From Dickeya chrysanthemi NCPPB 402 (GTDB lineage Bacteria > Pseudomonadota > Gammaproteobacteria > Enterobacterales > Enterobacteriaceae), in NCBI RefSeq assembly GCF_000406105.1, contig NZ_CM001974.1, positions 3,350,056 to 3,414,055 of the forward strand: a DNA stretch of 64,000 nt. Direction: 5' to 3'. How positions within the stretch are numbered: position 1 is the first letter of the stretch; each line of letters starts with the position of its first letter. Shown here piece after piece: positions 1 through 11,045 of this stretch. The notes below the pieces were generated by a model. That model had not been told where the DNA came from. It saw nothing but the letters and a program-made list of their open reading frames with translations, and ran no database searches. Made by a program: the position numbers and the translations under genes.

Positions 1-621
1 GGCATGGGTGTGACGCTGGAGATCACCCTGACGGCCGTGGTGGTGGGTATTGTCTGGGGAACCGTACTGGCCGTCATGCGCCTGTCGCCCATCAAGCCCA
101 TCAGTTGGTTTGCCAAACTGTACGTCAACCTGTTCCGCTCTGTGCCGCTGGTCATGGTGCTGCTGTGGTTCTACCTGATCGTCCCAAGTTTATTACAAAA
201 TGTGCTTGGCCTTTCTCCGAAAAGCGATATTCGGTTGGTATCCGCTATGGTAGCCTTTTCGCTGTTTGAAGCGGCCTATTATTCCGAGATTATTCGCGCA
301 GGCATTCAGAGTATTTCCCGTGGGCAAGCCTCTGCCGCACTGGCGCTGGGGATGACCCACTGGCAATCCATGCAACTGGTGATTCTGCCTCAGGCATTCC
401 GCGCTATGGTCCCCTTGCTGCTGACTCAGGGGATTGTATTGTTTCAGGATACCTCGCTGGTGTACGTGCTCAGTCTGGCGGACTTTTTCCGTACCGCATC
501 CACCATTGGCGAACGCGACGGTACCCAGGTAGAAATGATCCTGTTCGCCGGATTTGTGTATTTTGTTATCAGCCTCTCGGCATCGATGCTGGTCAATTAT
601 TTGAAGAGAAGGACGGTTTGA
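1..621 (+). CDS. gltK: Glutamate/aspartate ABC transporter permease GltK (5' truncated by window edge)
   Basis: Inner-membrane permease of the GltIJKL glutamate/aspartate importer. The frame is open from base 1. The first ATG at 4 is internal, because GltK is about 224 residues and the visible part is about 206, so some 15-20 N-terminal residues lie outside the window. The sequence shows hydrophobic membrane segments and the permease EAA-type loop around [14 protein letters not shown], which docks on the ATPase. The C-terminus ends SYLKRR-like, as in E. coli. The stop codon overlaps the gltL start by one base (TGATG), indicating translational coupling. Confidence 0.95.
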   Translation, partial: GMGVTLEITLTAVVVGIVWGTVLAVMRLSPIKPISWFAKLYVNLFRSVPLVMVLLWFYLIVPSLLQNVLGLSPKSDIRLVSAMVAFSLFEAAYYSEIIRAGIQSISRGQASAALALGMTHWQSMQLVILPQAFRAMVPLLLTQGIVLFQDTSLVYVLSLADFFRTASTIGERDGTQVEMILFAGFVYFVISLSASMLVNYLKRRTV

Positions 622-1346
622 TGATTTTCCTGAAAAATGTTTCTAAATGGTATGGTCAATTTCAGGTGCTGACCGACTGCTCCACTGAAGTAAAAAAAGG
701 TGAAGTCGTTGTGGTATGCGGACCTTCCGGCTCCGGAAAATCGACCTTAATCAAAACCGTTAACGGCCTGGAACCTATCCAGCAAGGCCAGATCGAAGTT
801 AACGGCATCATTGTTAATGATAAGCGTACCAATCTGGCGCAACTGCGTTCCAAAGTGGGTATGGTGTTCCAGCATTTTGAACTCTTCCCTCACCTGTCGA
901 TTGTCGACAACCTGACGCTGGCGCAGGTCAAGGTGCTCAAGCGCGACAAAGAAGCCGCCCGTGAAAAGGGATTGAAACTGCTAAAGCGCGTTGGTCTGTC
1001 CGCTCATGCCAACAAATTCCCCGGGCAGTTATCCGGCGGCCAGCAACAGCGTGTGGCGATCGCCCGTGCGTTGTGCATGGACCCGGTGGCGATGCTGTTT
1101 GACGAGCCGACCTCGGCGCTCGACCCGGAAATGATCAACGAAGTACTGGACGTAATGGTGGAGCTGGCGCAGGAAGGCATGACCATGATGGTGGTGACCC
1201 ACGAGATGGGATTCGCCCGCAAAGTGGCGCACCGCGTCATCTTCATGGATGAAGGCAAAATCATTGAAGACACCCGCAAAGAGGATTTCTTCGGTAATCC
1301 ACGCTCCGATCGCGCCAAAGATTTTCTGGCAAAAATTCTGCATTAA
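621..1346 (+). CDS. gltL: Glutamate/aspartate ABC transporter ATP-binding protein GltL
   Basis: Cytoplasmic ATPase subunit energising GltIJK uptake. The 241-residue product has Walker [10 protein letters not shown] (about residue 35), a Q-loop (VFQHFE), the signature LSGGQQQR, Walker [13 protein letters not shown] and the switch histidine in VVTHEMG. Length and sequence follow E. coli GltL closely. The ATG at 621 is preferred over an in-frame TTG at 618 because E. coli GltL begins [12 protein letters not shown] terminator hairpin follows directly, so this is the last gene of the operon. Confidence 0.97.
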   Translation: MIFLKNVSKWYGQFQVLTDCSTEVKKGEVVVVCGPSGSGKSTLIKTVNGLEPIQQGQIEVNGIIVNDKRTNLAQLRSKVGMVFQHFELFPHLSIVDNLTLAQVKVLKRDKEAAREKGLKLLKRVGLSAHANKFPGQLSGGQQQRVAIARALCMDPVAMLFDEPTSALDPEMINEVLDVMVELAQEGMTMMVVTHEMGFARKVAHRVIFMDEGKIIEDTRKEDFFGNPRSDRAKDFLAKILH

Positions 1347-1368
1347 TCGACACGATCCTGCCTTATCG

Positions 1369-1394
1369 CAAGGGTGCCCCGGCACCCTTGTTTT
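1369..1394 (+). terminator. Rho-independent terminator after gltL
   Basis: A perfect 10-bp inverted repeat, CAAGGGTGCC / GGCACCCTTG with CC between, lies 22 bases after the gltL stop and is followed by TTTTAT. It also lies just past the stop of convergent ybeL. Confidence 0.8.
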
Positions 1395-1408
1395 ATCTAC
1401 CCGTCAGA

Positions 1409-1888
1409 TCAGGGCGAGAACGGCTGCCGATGGAACTGGTCATGGCTGCATTTCGGACATAGCGGCAGCACTTCCGGCGTATAGAAGGCAATATGATGGT
1501 GGCACTGTTCGCACACCAGATTACCGAGTCCTACCACCTCACCGCTGTGATACACGCCATGGTGGCTAACGTCCTTAAAGACTTCGCGCCACTCCAGTTG
1601 CGTTTTGTCGGTAATATCCGCCAGGTTCTGCCATAGGCTTTCGCGGATCACTCGCATAAATACGCTATCGGAAAAGGCATCCGGCCCCTCATAGCTGAGG
1701 GAGAATGCCTGCAGATCGCGCTGAAGCGCCAGTATTACCTGTTCAATCTCCTTTTGTGTCAGTTCATTGGTTTCCTGCAACTGACGTCGGGCATCCGACA
1801 TCAACTTATCTATGTCTCGCTCACCACGGCTTAACCACTCAGTGACGGCGGACATCAGTTCCCGATAATACTGGACCACTTTGCTCAT
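1409..1888 (-). CDS. ybeL: YbeL, DUF1451 zinc-ribbon protein
   Basis: A conserved enterobacterial protein of unknown function, 159 residues. The N-terminal half is helical and charged (VQYYRELMSAVTEWLSRGERD). The C-terminal third holds a conserved block (TDKTQLEWREVF, HHGVYHSGEVVGLGNLVCEQC) and a zinc ribbon with two CxxC pairs (CEQC and CPKC). Length and motif order match E. coli YbeL (160 residues). It is transcribed divergently from leuS and converges on gltL, as in E. coli. No enzymatic role can be read from the sequence. Confidence 0.93.
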   Translation of the reverse strand: MSKVVQYYRELMSAVTEWLSRGERDIDKLMSDARRQLQETNELTQKEIEQVILALQRDLQAFSLSYEGPDAFSDSVFMRVIRESLWQNLADITDKTQLEWREVFKDVSHHGVYHSGEVVGLGNLVCEQCHHHIAFYTPEVLPLCPKCSHDQFHRQPFSP

Positions 1889-2060
1889 CGTGACTCCTTA
1901 GCGTGAAAATGCTTATCGACGGGCCTGCATAGCCTAGTGTAGATGATTTTCGCAGCACTACCGGGAGCCGCTTCCCAATACCTTACCTTACATCACCGTC
2001 CTGCTCTGTTCTTCGCTACCGATACCGCATAAATCAGCCGCCGAGCGCCTCAAGCGGTTG

Positions 2061-2089
2061 TTGAGCCAGTCGCTTATCAGCTATGCTAT
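2061..2089 (+). promoter_or_regulatory. Possible leuS promoter
   Basis: TTGAGC at 2061-2066 is followed by overlapping -10-like hexamers TATGCT (2082) and TGCTAT (2084), giving 15-17 bp spacers, about 70 bases before the leuS ATG. The match is only moderate. No leucine-rich leader peptide or T-box-like structure is apparent upstream. Confidence 0.3.
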
Positions 2090-2158
2090 GCGGATCTTTT
2101 GAAATGAAACAGAACATGCTACCGAAGTAGCAATTTTCACTAAGGACCACTGGCAGCC

Positions 2159-4741
2159 ATGCAAGAGCAATACCGCCCAGAAGATATCGAAGCGCACGTC
2201 CAGCTTCACTGGCAAGAAAAACAGACTTTCAAAGTGACCGAAGAACCCGGCAAGGAAAAATACTACTGCCTTTCCATGCTGCCTTATCCTTCTGGCCGTC
2301 TACACATGGGTCATGTCCGCAACTACACCATCGGTGACGTGATCTCCCGCTACCAGCGCATGTTGGGCAAAAACGTGCTGCAGCCGATCGGCTGGGACGC
2401 TTTCGGCCTGCCGGCGGAAGGCGCGGCGGTGAAAAACAATACCGCACCGGCGCCCTGGACTTACGCCAATATCGAATACATGAAAAACCAGCTGAAATTG
2501 CTGGGTTTCGGCTACGATTGGGATCGCGAAGTCGCGACCTGCAAACCGGATTACTATCGCTGGGAACAGTGGTTTTTCACCAAGCTGTACGAAAAAGGTC
2601 TGGTTTACAAAAAAACCTCGGCGGTTAACTGGTGCCCGAACGATCAGACCGTGCTGGCTAACGAACAGGTGATCGACGGTTGCTGCTGGCGCTGCGATAC
2701 CAAAGTGGAACGCAAGGAAATTCCGCAGTGGTTCATCAAAATCACCGCCTATGCCGATGAACTGCTCAATGATCTTGATACGCTGGAAAGCTGGCCGGAA
2801 CAGGTCAAAACCATGCAACGTAACTGGATCGGCCGCTCCGAAGGGGTGGAAATCACCTTCCGTATCGCCGACGCCGACGATACGCTGACCGTTTACACTA
2901 CCCGCCCGGATACCTTCATGGGCGTGACTTACGTCGCGGTGGCAGCCGGTCACCCGCTGGCGCAGAAAGCGGCGGAAAACAACCCAGCGTTGCAAGACTT
3001 TATCGTCGAATGCCGCAACACCAAAGTGGCGGAAGCCGACATGGCGACCATGGAGAAAAAAGGCGTCGCCACCGGCCTGTTCGCCATCCACCCGCTGACC
3101 GGCGAAAACGTGCCGGTATGGGCGGCCAACTTTGTGCTGATGGAATACGGCACCGGTGCGGTGATGGCTGTACCGGGCCACGACCAGCGCGACTGGGAGT
3201 TTGCCCACAAATATAACCTGCCGGTAAAACCGGTTATTCTGTTGGCAGACGGTAGCGAACCGGATCTGTCCGCTCAGGCGCAAACGGAAAAAGGCTGCCT
3301 GTTTAACTCCGGCGAATTCGACGGCTTGAATTTCGATGCCGCGTTCAACGCCATTGCCGACAAACTGGTGTCACAAGGCGTCGGTCAACGCAAAGTGAAT
3401 TACCGCCTGCGCGACTGGGGTGTATCCCGCCAGCGTTACTGGGGAGCACCAATCCCGATGGCAACGCTGGAAGACGGCACCGTTGTTCCGATGCCGGAAG
3501 ATCAGTTGCCGGTGGTTCTGCCGGAAGACGTAGTGATGGATGGCATCACCAGTCCGATCAAAGCCGATCCTGAGTGGGCTAAAACCACAATCAACGGCCA
3601 GCCGGCGCTGCGTGAGACCGATACCTTCGATACTTTTATGGAGTCGTCCTGGTACTACGCGCGTTATACCTGTCCGCAGTACGATCAGGGCATGCTCGAT
3701 CCAGCCGCCGCCAACTACTGGCTACCGGTCGATCAGTATGTCGGCGGCATCGAACATGCCATCCTGCACCTGATGTACTTCCGCTTCTTCCACAAACTGA
3801 TGCGTGACGCCGGTTTGGTGAACTCTAACGAGCCGGCCAAACGCCTGTTGTGTCAGGGGATGGTGCTGGCCGATGCCTTCTATCATCTCGGCAATAACGG
3901 CGAGCGTATCTGGGTATCACCAAGCGACGTGACGCTGGAACGCGATGACAAGGGCCGCATTACCAAAGCGTTTGACAACGAAGGTCGCGAGCTGGTGTAT
4001 GCCGGCATGAGCAAGATGTCGAAATCGAAAAACAACGGTATCGACCCACAAGTGATGGTAGAACGCTATGGTGCCGACACCGTCCGTCTGTTCATGATGT
4101 TTGCGTCTCCGGCGGAAATGACGCTGGAATGGCAGGAATCCGGCGTGGAAGGTGCTAACCGCTTCCTGAAACGCGTGTGGAAACAGGTTCATGACCACAC
4201 AGGAAAAGGCGCTACCCAGCCACTGGACACCGCAGCCCTGACGGAAGACCAGAAAGCGCTGCGTCGTGATCTGCATAAAACCATCGCCAAAGTTACTGAC
4301 GATATCGGTCGTCGCCAGACCTTCAATACCGCTATCGCGGCTATCATGGAGTTGATGAATAAACTGGCGAAAGCACCGCAAGACGCTGAACAGGATCGTG
4401 CGTTGACGCAAGAAACGTTGCTGGCCGTGGTACGGATGCTCTACCCATTCACTCCACATGTCTGCTTTGTGTTGTGGAATGAGCTCAAAGGCGAAGGCGA
4501 TATCGATCAGGCGCCGTGGCCGGTAGCTGATGAGCAGGCGATGGTGGAAGACTCGCGTCTGGTGGTGGTGCAAGTCAACGGTAAAGTCCGCGGCAAGATT
4601 ACCGTAGCGGCTGATGCCACCGAGCAGCAGGTTCGTGAACGTGCGGCACAGGAACCGCTGGTAGCAAAATATCTGGATGGCGTGACCGTCCGCAAGGTGA
4701 TTTTCGTTCCGGGCAAACTGCTTAACCTGGTTGTGGGTTAA
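2159..4741 (+). CDS. leuS: Leucyl-tRNA synthetase
   Basis: Class I aminoacyl-tRNA synthetase that charges tRNA-Leu in the cytoplasm. The product is 860 residues, the same length as E. coli LeuS. The HIGH-type motif is [11 protein letters not shown] at 42-52 and the KMSKS loop ([10 protein letters not shown]) is near 619. Between them is the CP1 editing domain ([12 protein letters not shown]) that hydrolyses mischarged tRNA. The C-terminus ends in the characteristic [14 protein letters not shown] lies about 12 bases before the ATG. It heads a run with lptE and holA. Confidence 0.99.
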   Translation: MQEQYRPEDIEAHVQLHWQEKQTFKVTEEPGKEKYYCLSMLPYPSGRLHMGHVRNYTIGDVISRYQRMLGKNVLQPIGWDAFGLPAEGAAVKNNTAPAPWTYANIEYMKNQLKLLGFGYDWDREVATCKPDYYRWEQWFFTKLYEKGLVYKKTSAVNWCPNDQTVLANEQVIDGCCWRCDTKVERKEIPQWFIKITAYADELLNDLDTLESWPEQVKTMQRNWIGRSEGVEITFRIADADDTLTVYTTRPDTFMGVTYVAVAAGHPLAQKAAENNPALQDFIVECRNTKVAEADMATMEKKGVATGLFAIHPLTGENVPVWAANFVLMEYGTGAVMAVPGHDQRDWEFAHKYNLPVKPVILLADGSEPDLSAQAQTEKGCLFNSGEFDGLNFDAAFNAIADKLVSQGVGQRKVNYRLRDWGVSRQRYWGAPIPMATLEDGTVVPMPEDQLPVVLPEDVVMDGITSPIKADPEWAKTTINGQPALRETDTFDTFMESSWYYARYTCPQYDQGMLDPAAANYWLPVDQYVGGIEHAILHLMYFRFFHKLMRDAGLVNSNEPAKRLLCQGMVLADAFYHLGNNGERIWVSPSDVTLERDDKGRITKAFDNEGRELVYAGMSKMSKSKNNGIDPQVMVERYGADTVRLFMMFASPAEMTLEWQESGVEGANRFLKRVWKQVHDHTGKGATQPLDTAALTEDQKALRRDLHKTIAKVTDDIGRRQTFNTAIAAIMELMNKLAKAPQDAEQDRALTQETLLAVVRMLYPFTPHVCFVLWNELKGEGDIDQAPWPVADEQAMVEDSRLVVVQVNGKVRGKITVAADATEQQVRERAAQEPLVAKYLDGVTVRKVIFVPGKLLNLVVG

Positions 4742-4755
4742 GGCAAGGAGGTACT

Positions 4756-5310
4756 GTGCGACACCCGTTTTTAACGCTGGTGCTGGGGCTGGTGGTCTTA
4801 ATGACCGCCGGCTGCGGCTTTCATATGCGCGGCACCACCCAAATACCGGCGCAATTGCATAATCTGATTCTGGATAGCGGCGATCCCTATGGTCCTATGA
4901 CCAGAGCTATCCGCGAGCAGTTGCGGCTAAACAACGTTAGTATTGTGGAGAACAGCACCCGCAAGGATTTGCCATCGCTGCGCTTTATGGGAGACCGCCT
5001 CACCCGTAACACCGTCTCTATTTTCCAGGACGGTAAAGCGGCGGAATATCAGCTGGTATTAGAAGTGAAAACCCAGGTCCTGATCCCTGGGGATGATATT
5101 TATCCACTGAACGTGACGATTTTCCGTTCCTTCTTTGATAACCCGCTCACGGCGTTGGCTAAAGAGGCCGAACAGGACATTATCCTGCAGGAAATGCGTC
5201 AACAGGCAGCCCAGCAGTTGGTACGTAAGCTGTTAACCATCAAAGCCAGCCAGAACACGAAGAGCGATCAGAAAGCGACCGCCACCCCTGTGACACCGGC
5301 AAATCCATGA
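4756..5310 (+). CDS. lptE: LPS-assembly lipoprotein LptE
   Basis: Outer-membrane lipoprotein that plugs the LptD barrel and helps export lipopolysaccharide (formerly RlpB). It is 184 residues with a lipoprotein signal peptide ending in lipobox TAGC (Cys about residue 20), followed by [11 protein letters not shown]. It starts at GTG behind a strong AAGGAGG seven bases upstream, in the same place as the E. coli gene between leuS and holA. The stop overlaps the holA start (ATGA). Confidence 0.96.
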   Translation: MRHPFLTLVLGLVVLMTAGCGFHMRGTTQIPAQLHNLILDSGDPYGPMTRAIREQLRLNNVSIVENSTRKDLPSLRFMGDRLTRNTVSIFQDGKAAEYQLVLEVKTQVLIPGDDIYPLNVTIFRSFFDNPLTALAKEAEQDIILQEMRQQAAQQLVRKLLTIKASQNTKSDQKATATPVTPANP

Positions 5311-6338
5311 TTCGGCTCTATCCTGAACAACTGACCGCGCAGCTCCACGAGGGGCTGCGCGGCTGTTATCTGTTGTTTGGCAATGAACCGTTATTGCTGC
5401 AGGAAAGTCAGGATCACATCCGCACTATCGCCCGTCAGCAGGATTTTCTGGAGCATTTTAGTTTCACGCTGGATAACAACACCGACTGGGAAGCGATTTT
5501 TTCTACTTGCCAGGCGCTCAGTCTGTTCGCCTCTCGCCAGACGTTGTTGCTGATTCTGCCGGACGCCGGCCCCGGCGCTCCCGCCACTGAGCAGTTGGTT
5601 AAACTCGCCACGTTACTGCACTCTGATATTTTGTTGATAGTCAGAGGCAACAAACTGACCAAAGCGCAGGAAAACAGCGCCTGGTTCAAGGCGCTGTCGC
5701 AACATGGCGTGTACGTTCCCTGCATGACGCCAGAACAGGAACAACTTCCCCGTTGGGTGGCACAGCGCGCTAAAAGCATGAAGCTGGAACTGGATGAGGC
5801 GTCCAGCCAGTTAATTTGCTATTGCTATGAAGGCAATATGCTGGCATTAGTGCAGGCGCTGGAGCGACTATCCTTGCTATATCCAGACGGCAAACTGACG
5901 CTGCCGCGAGTCGAACAGGCCGTCAACGATGCCGCTCACTTTACGCCGTACCATTGGCTGGATGCGTTGCTCAGCGGCAAAAGTAAACGAGCCTGGCACA
6001 TCCTGCAGCAATTACGTCTGGAAGACTGCGAACCCGTCATTCTGCTGCGCACCGTACAGCGCGAATTGCTGTTGTTGCTACAGTTAAAACGGCGCATGGC
6101 AACCACGCCGCTGCGTACGCTGCTGGATCAGCATAAGATTTGGCAAAATCGTCGGCCATTACTGACGCAAGCATTACAGCGCCTGTCTGCGGTGCAATTG
6201 CAACAGGCGATTACCCTGCTGAGCCGACTGGAAATCACCCTGAAACAGAATTATGGGCAGCCCATCTGGGCCGAACTGGAAACGTTGTCGATGATTCTGT
6301 GCGGCAAAGCATTGCCCGATAGCCTGCTCGAGGTATAG
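5307..6338 (+). CDS. holA: DNA polymerase III delta subunit
   Basis: Subunit of the clamp loader that opens the beta sliding clamp. At 343 residues it matches E. coli HolA. The start MIRLYPEQL and the motif [10 protein letters not shown] near residue 25 are typical of delta. The C-terminal region [18 protein letters not shown] is the helical collar part. The ATG overlaps lptE by four bases, indicating translational coupling. Confidence 0.97.
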   Translation: MIRLYPEQLTAQLHEGLRGCYLLFGNEPLLLQESQDHIRTIARQQDFLEHFSFTLDNNTDWEAIFSTCQALSLFASRQTLLLILPDAGPGAPATEQLVKLATLLHSDILLIVRGNKLTKAQENSAWFKALSQHGVYVPCMTPEQEQLPRWVAQRAKSMKLELDEASSQLICYCYEGNMLALVQALERLSLLYPDGKLTLPRVEQAVNDAAHFTPYHWLDALLSGKSKRAWHILQQLRLEDCEPVILLRTVQRELLLLLQLKRRMATTPLRTLLDQHKIWQNRRPLLTQALQRLSAVQLQQAITLLSRLEITLKQNYGQPIWAELETLSMILCGKALPDSLLEV

Positions 6339-6342
6339 CGAT

Positions 6343-7002
6343 TTGTCGACATCGTCACTCATTTCCCCTCTTATCGCCTATTTTGGCGGTACGTTCGACC
6401 CGATTCATTACGGGCATCTCCGTCCTGCCGCCGCGCTGGCGCAGGAAATCGGCCTTCAGCATGTCATATTGTTGCCCAATAACGTACCGCCGCATCGTGA
6501 ACAACCGGAAGCCAGCGCTGACCAGCGCCAGGCCATGGCTGAATTGGCGGTACATGATAACCCGTTGTTTCAGGTGGACGACCGAGAATTGCAACGTGCC
6601 ACACCGTCTTACGCCATTGACACGCTGGAAGCGTTACGTGCAGAAAAAGGCGCCGACACACCACTGGCCTTTATTATCGGCCAGGACTCACTACTGACAT
6701 TGCATCGCTGGCATCGCTGGCAGGAAATACTGGATTATTGTCATCTGCTGGTATGCGATCGTCCCGGCTATCGCCGGCAATTAGATACTGCCGAGCTGGA
6801 GAGTTGGCTGGCTGCGCATCACACCCATGAGGCGGATCGATTGCACAGCCAAAGTCACGGATTGATTTATCTCGCTCATACGCCGCTGCTATCTATTTCA
6901 GCCACCGAAATTCGCCATCGTCGGCAGCAGGGGAGCGACTGTCATGACCTGCTCCCCGACAGCGTGCTGAAGTATATTGACACACACGGGCTCTATCGAT
7001 AG
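6343..7002 (+). CDS. nadD: Nicotinate-nucleotide adenylyltransferase
   Basis: Converts nicotinate mononucleotide plus ATP to deamido-NAD in NAD synthesis. It shows the nucleotidyltransferase motif [12 protein letters not shown] near residue 15, the PNNVPPHR loop, [11 protein letters not shown] and a C-terminal ISATEIR signature. No ATG fits upstream of GGTFDP; TTG at 6343 with GAGG about 10 bases before it is the only reasonable start and gives 219 residues. It follows holA after four bases. Confidence 0.95.
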   Translation: MSTSSLISPLIAYFGGTFDPIHYGHLRPAAALAQEIGLQHVILLPNNVPPHREQPEASADQRQAMAELAVHDNPLFQVDDRELQRATPSYAIDTLEALRAEKGADTPLAFIIGQDSLLTLHRWHRWQEILDYCHLLVCDRPGYRRQLDTAELESWLAAHHTHEADRLHSQSHGLIYLAHTPLLSISATEIRHRRQQGSDCHDLLPDSVLKYIDTHGLYR

Positions 7003-7179
7003 CCACGCGTCGATACCACTCATTATAAGGCCGTGATATACTCCGCCGCTGGTTTCAGCCGCGGGAAACTATCCTGCCGCCGTCCCTTATTATCTATTAT
7101 CGCGGCGGCCCGGCTACTATCACCGACGCCATCGTGCCAGCTCAGCTGGCGGATTAACCACTTATCGAAGGGGGAACCT

Positions 7180-7497
7180 TTGCAAGGCCAAGCACTCCAA
7201 GATTTCGTTATTGATAAACTCGACGATTTGAAAGGTCAGGATATCGTGACGCTCGATGTAAAAGGGAAATCCAGTATCACTGACTGCATGATTATTTGTA
7301 CCGGCACCTCCAGCCGCCATGTCAGCTCTATCGCCGATCACGTTGTACAGGAATCCCGCGCCGCCGGACTGATGCCGTTAGGTGTCGAAGGGGAAAACGA
7401 CGCCGACTGGGTCGTGGTCGACCTTGGTGATGTTATCGTCCATGTGATGCAGGAAGAGAGCCGTCACCTGTACGAACTGGAAAAGCTCTGGGGCTGA
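7180..7497 (+). CDS. rsfS: Ribosomal silencing factor RsfS
   Basis: Binds uL14 on the 50S subunit and blocks subunit joining in stationary phase or starvation (DUF143/Iojap family). The open frame extends upstream to 7033, but the family homology starts at [21 protein letters not shown], so TTG at 7180 with AAGGGGG about six bases upstream is chosen. This gives exactly 105 residues, the E. coli length. The conserved block [16 protein letters not shown] is intact. rlmH starts one base after the stop. Confidence 0.95.
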   Translation: MQGQALQDFVIDKLDDLKGQDIVTLDVKGKSSITDCMIICTGTSSRHVSSIADHVVQESRAAGLMPLGVEGENDADWVVVDLGDVIVHVMQEESRHLYELEKLWG

Positions 7498-7498
7498 T

Positions 7499-7969
7499 AT
7501 GAAGCTGCAACTGGTCGCCGTCGGCACCAAAATGCCCGACTGGGTGCAGACAGGTTTTACCGATTACCTTCGCAGATTTCCCAAAGATATGCCGTTTGAA
7601 CTGGTAGAAATTCCGGCTGGCAAACGCGGTAAAAATGCGGATATCAAGCGGATTCTGGAACGGGAAGGTGAACTGATGCTGGCTGCCGTAGGTAAAGGCA
7701 ACCGCATCGTGACGCTGGATATCCCCGGCTCACGCTGGGAAACGCCGCAACTGGCGCAACAACTGGAACGCTGGAAACAAGACGGGCGCGATGTCAGCCT
7801 GCTGATCGGCGGTCCTGAAGGATTAGCGCCGCAATGCAAAGCAGCGGCGGAACAAAGCTGGTCTTTGTCACCGCTGACGCTGCCGCATCCGCTGGTGCGG
7901 GTACTGGTCGCAGAAAGTCTGTACCGGGCCTGGAGCATTACCACCAATCATCCTTACCATCGGGAGTAA
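7499..7969 (+). CDS. rlmH: 23S rRNA pseudouridine-1915 N3-methyltransferase
   Basis: SPOUT-family methyltransferase acting on pseudouridine 1915 of 23S rRNA in the assembled 70S ribosome. It is 156 residues, close to the usual 155. The SAM-binding knot region [11 protein letters not shown] and the invariant C-terminal NHPYHRE are both present. It lies one base downstream of rsfS and just upstream of mrdA, the conserved rsfS-rlmH-mrdA-mrdB order. Confidence 0.97.
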   Translation: MKLQLVAVGTKMPDWVQTGFTDYLRRFPKDMPFELVEIPAGKRGKNADIKRILEREGELMLAAVGKGNRIVTLDIPGSRWETPQLAQQLERWKQDGRDVSLLIGGPEGLAPQCKAAAEQSWSLSPLTLPHPLVRVLVAESLYRAWSITTNHPYHRE

Positions 7970-8005
7970 GGCGAACGATGAACCCTGTGAAGTAGCAATC
8001 GCTGG

Positions 8006-9916
8006 ATGAATATAGAACGTAAACCCTTTCGTGACTATACGGCTGAGGCAGCCCTGTTCGTACGCCGGGCGCTGGTCGCGTTTCTGGGCATTTTGCTGCT
8101 GAGCGGTATTCTGGTCGCCAATCTATACCATCTGCAGGTTTTACGTTTTGACGATTATCGTACCCGCTCGAATGAAAACCGTATCAAACTGGTCCCGATA
8201 GCGCCCAGCCGCGGCATCATCTATGACCGTAACGGCACCCCGCTGGCGCTCAATCGTACTATTTACCAGTTGGAGCTGATCCCCGAAAAAGTCAACAACC
8301 TGGAAGAGACGTTACAGGCGCTAAAGTCGATCATTGATCTGACTGATGAAGACATCGAGAACTTCAGAAAAGAGCGGAAGCGCTCGCGTCGCTTTACGTC
8401 GATTCCCGTTAAAACCGGGTTGAGCGAAGTACAGGTAGCGAGTTTCGCCGTCAACCAGTACCGTTTTCCCGGCATAGAAGTCAAAGGCTACCAACGCCGC
8501 TATTACCCGTATGGTTCAGCACTGACTCATGCCATCGGCTACGTTTCCAAAATCAACGATAAAGATTTGGAACGATTAGATCAGGAAGACAAACTGGCCG
8601 ACTACGCAGCAACCCACGATATCGGCAAACTCGGTATTGAGCGTTACTACGAAGATGTGCTGCACGGCAAACCGGGCTACGAGGAAGTGGAAGTGAATAA
8701 CCGCGGCCGCGTTATCCGTCAGTTGCACGAACAGCCGCCGCAGGCCGGTAAGGATATCACCCTGACGCTGGATCTCAATCTCCAGCTTTATATTGAAAAG
8801 TTGCTGGAAGGCAGCCGTGCCGCCGTGGTAGTCACCGACCCGAAAGACGCCTCTATTCTGGCAATGGTCTCGACCCCTAGCTATGACCCGAATCTGTTTG
8901 TAGACGGCATACCCAGTAAAACGTATGACGCGTTGTTGAAAGACCCGAACCGCCCATTGATCAACCGCGCCACACAAGGGGTTTACCCCCCGGCGTCTAC
9001 CGTCAAACCTTATATTGCGGTTTCTGCGCTGAGCGCCAATGTCATTACCCCGTATACGTCACTGTTTGACCCCGGCTGGTGGCAACTGCCCGGTTCGGAA
9101 AAACGGTTTCGTGACTGGAAAAAATGGGGGCATGGCCGCCTGAATTTGACCAAATCCCTTGAAGAATCGGCAGATACCTTCTTCTATCAGGTTGCTTATG
9201 ACATGGGGATTGACCGCCTGTCGGAGTGGATGACCAAATTTGGTTACGGGCAACGCACAGGGATCGACTTGTCCGATAAAGAAGAAAGCCCGGGCATCAT
9301 GCCGACGCGCGAATGGAAAATGAAGCGCTATAAAAAACCGTGGTATCAAGGGGATACGATTCCGGTCGGTATCGGCCAGGGTTACTGGACCGCCACGCCG
9401 GTTCAAATGTTGAAGGCGCTGACGACGCTGATCAATGACGGTCAGGTGAAAACGCCGCATTTGCTCAGCAGTACGCAGGAAAACAATACTCAGATACCGT
9501 ACCGACAGCAGCAGCACCAGCAAATCGGTGATATTCGCTCCGGTTATTGGGAGATCGTTAAAGACGGTATGTACGGTGTTGCTAACCGCCAGAACGGTAC
9601 CGCACATAAATTCTTTGCCGATGCGCCGTATAAAATTGCAGCGAAATCAGGGACGGCACAGGTATTCGGCCTGAAGGAGAACGAAACCTATAACGCCAAC
9701 CGGATCGCCGAGCGGCTGCGTGACCATAAACTGATGGTTGCCTTCGCGCCTTACGGCAATCCGAAAGTCGCTATGTCCATCATTCTGGAAAACGGCGGCG
9801 CTGGGCCAGCCGTCGGGACCATTGTGCGTCAGATCCTCGACCACATCATGCTGGGCGACAACAATACCAACCTGCCGGATGCGCCGCCGTCGCCGCCGGG
9901 CAGTGAAACCGAGTAA
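8006..9916 (+). CDS. mrdA: Penicillin-binding protein 2 (MrdA)
   Basis: Elongasome peptidoglycan transpeptidase needed for rod shape. It is 636 residues. A single N-terminal membrane helix (about 22-41) precedes the dimerisation domain and the transpeptidase domain with S331-T-V-K334, S388-A-D390 and K547-S-G-T550. An excess of Gln/His lies near residues 500-507. It ends in a proline-rich tail. mrdB starts eight bases after the stop, so the two are cotranscribed. Confidence 0.98.
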   Translation: MNIERKPFRDYTAEAALFVRRALVAFLGILLLSGILVANLYHLQVLRFDDYRTRSNENRIKLVPIAPSRGIIYDRNGTPLALNRTIYQLELIPEKVNNLEETLQALKSIIDLTDEDIENFRKERKRSRRFTSIPVKTGLSEVQVASFAVNQYRFPGIEVKGYQRRYYPYGSALTHAIGYVSKINDKDLERLDQEDKLADYAATHDIGKLGIERYYEDVLHGKPGYEEVEVNNRGRVIRQLHEQPPQAGKDITLTLDLNLQLYIEKLLEGSRAAVVVTDPKDASILAMVSTPSYDPNLFVDGIPSKTYDALLKDPNRPLINRATQGVYPPASTVKPYIAVSALSANVITPYTSLFDPGWWQLPGSEKRFRDWKKWGHGRLNLTKSLEESADTFFYQVAYDMGIDRLSEWMTKFGYGQRTGIDLSDKEESPGIMPTREWKMKRYKKPWYQGDTIPVGIGQGYWTATPVQMLKALTTLINDGQVKTPHLLSSTQENNTQIPYRQQQHQQIGDIRSGYWEIVKDGMYGVANRQNGTAHKFFADAPYKIAAKSGTAQVFGLKENETYNANRIAERLRDHKLMVAFAPYGNPKVAMSIILENGGAGPAVGTIVRQILDHIMLGDNNTNLPDAPPSPPGSETE

Positions 9917-9923
9917 AGACACC

Positions 9924-11036
9924 ATGACAGACAGTCAACAAAAAGGCTCAATCTGGACCAAAATGCACATTGACCTGCCTTTCCTTCTGTGTGTAATGGC
10001 GCTACTGGGCTATAGCCTGTTCGTCATGTGGAGCGCCAGCGGTCAGGACATGGGTATGATGGAGCGAAAAGCGGCCCAATGCGTGCTGGGATTGATCGTG
10101 ATGATCGGCATGGCGCAGATTCCGCCGCGCGTTTATGAGGGCTGGGCGCCGTATCTGTACATTTTCTGCTTTATTTTACTGGTTATGGTGGACGTATTCG
10201 GCCAAATCAGTAAAGGCGCACAGCGCTGGCTCGATCTCGGTTTCGTGCGTTTCCAACCATCGGAAATCGCCAAAATCGCCATACCGTTGATGGTGGCTCG
10301 CTATATCAATCGCGATATGTGTCCGCCGTCGTTAAAAAATACCGGCATTGCGCTGGCGTTAACTTTCGCACCAACCTTGCTGGTCGCCGCCCAGCCTGAC
10401 CTGGGTACCGCCATCCTGATTTGCGCATCCGGGTTGTTCGTGCTGTTTCTCGCCGGTATGAGCTGGCGGTTGATTGCCGTCGCCGCCGTTTTGTTGGCCG
10501 CGTTCATTCCCGTGCTATGGTTTTTCCTGATGCATGATTATCAACGCGACAGGGTCATGATGCTGCTGGATCCGGAAACCGATCCCCTCGGCGCCGGTTA
10601 CCATATTATTCAGTCGAAAATCGCGATTGGCTCCGGTGGGTTGACCGGCAAAGGCTGGCTACAGGGTACTCAGTCTCAGTTGGAATTCCTGCCGGAACGT
10701 CATACCGACTTCATTTTCGCGGTACTGGCGGAAGAGCTGGGGTTAATCGGCGTGCTCACCCTACTGGCATTGTACCTGTTTCTCATCATGCGTGGTTTGG
10801 TGATTGCCGCCAATGCGCAGACCTCGTTCGGCCGGGTGATGGTCGGCGGGCTGATGCTAATCTTTTTCGTATATGTGTTTGTAAACATCGGCATGGTGAG
10901 TGGTATTCTGCCGGTGGTCGGAGTGCCGCTGCCGTTAGTCAGCTATGGCGGTTCGGCACTGGTCGTCTTGATGGCGGGATTCGGTATCGTGATGTCGATA
11001 CACACTCATCGCAAAATGTTATCCAAGAATCTATAG
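9924..11036 (+). CDS. mrdB: Peptidoglycan glycosyltransferase RodA (MrdB)
   Basis: SEDS-family glycan polymerase partnering PBP2 in the elongasome. It is a polytopic membrane protein with about ten hydrophobic segments. Family motifs include [24 protein letters not shown], the [19 protein letters not shown] loop and [10 protein letters not shown]. The open frame continues upstream through mrdA, but ATG at 9924 (MTDSQQKG) matches E. coli and gives 370 residues, the standard length. Confidence 0.97.
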   Translation: MTDSQQKGSIWTKMHIDLPFLLCVMALLGYSLFVMWSASGQDMGMMERKAAQCVLGLIVMIGMAQIPPRVYEGWAPYLYIFCFILLVMVDVFGQISKGAQRWLDLGFVRFQPSEIAKIAIPLMVARYINRDMCPPSLKNTGIALALTFAPTLLVAAQPDLGTAILICASGLFVLFLAGMSWRLIAVAAVLLAAFIPVLWFFLMHDYQRDRVMMLLDPETDPLGAGYHIIQSKIAIGSGGLTGKGWLQGTQSQLEFLPERHTDFIFAVLAEELGLIGVLTLLALYLFLIMRGLVIAANAQTSFGRVMVGGLMLIFFVYVFVNIGMVSGILPVVGVPLPLVSYGGSALVVLMAGFGIVMSIHTHRKMLSKNL

Positions 11037-11045
11037 GGGTGAGCA

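Noticed and set aside
1889..2158. Leader peptide or attenuator for leuS
   Set aside because: No short Leu-rich ORF or terminator/antiterminator pair is visible in the 270-base spacer.
2300..3283. 327-codon open frame antisense to leuS
   Set aside because: It lies wholly inside leuS, has no family resemblance and arises from the GC-rich codon bias of leuS.
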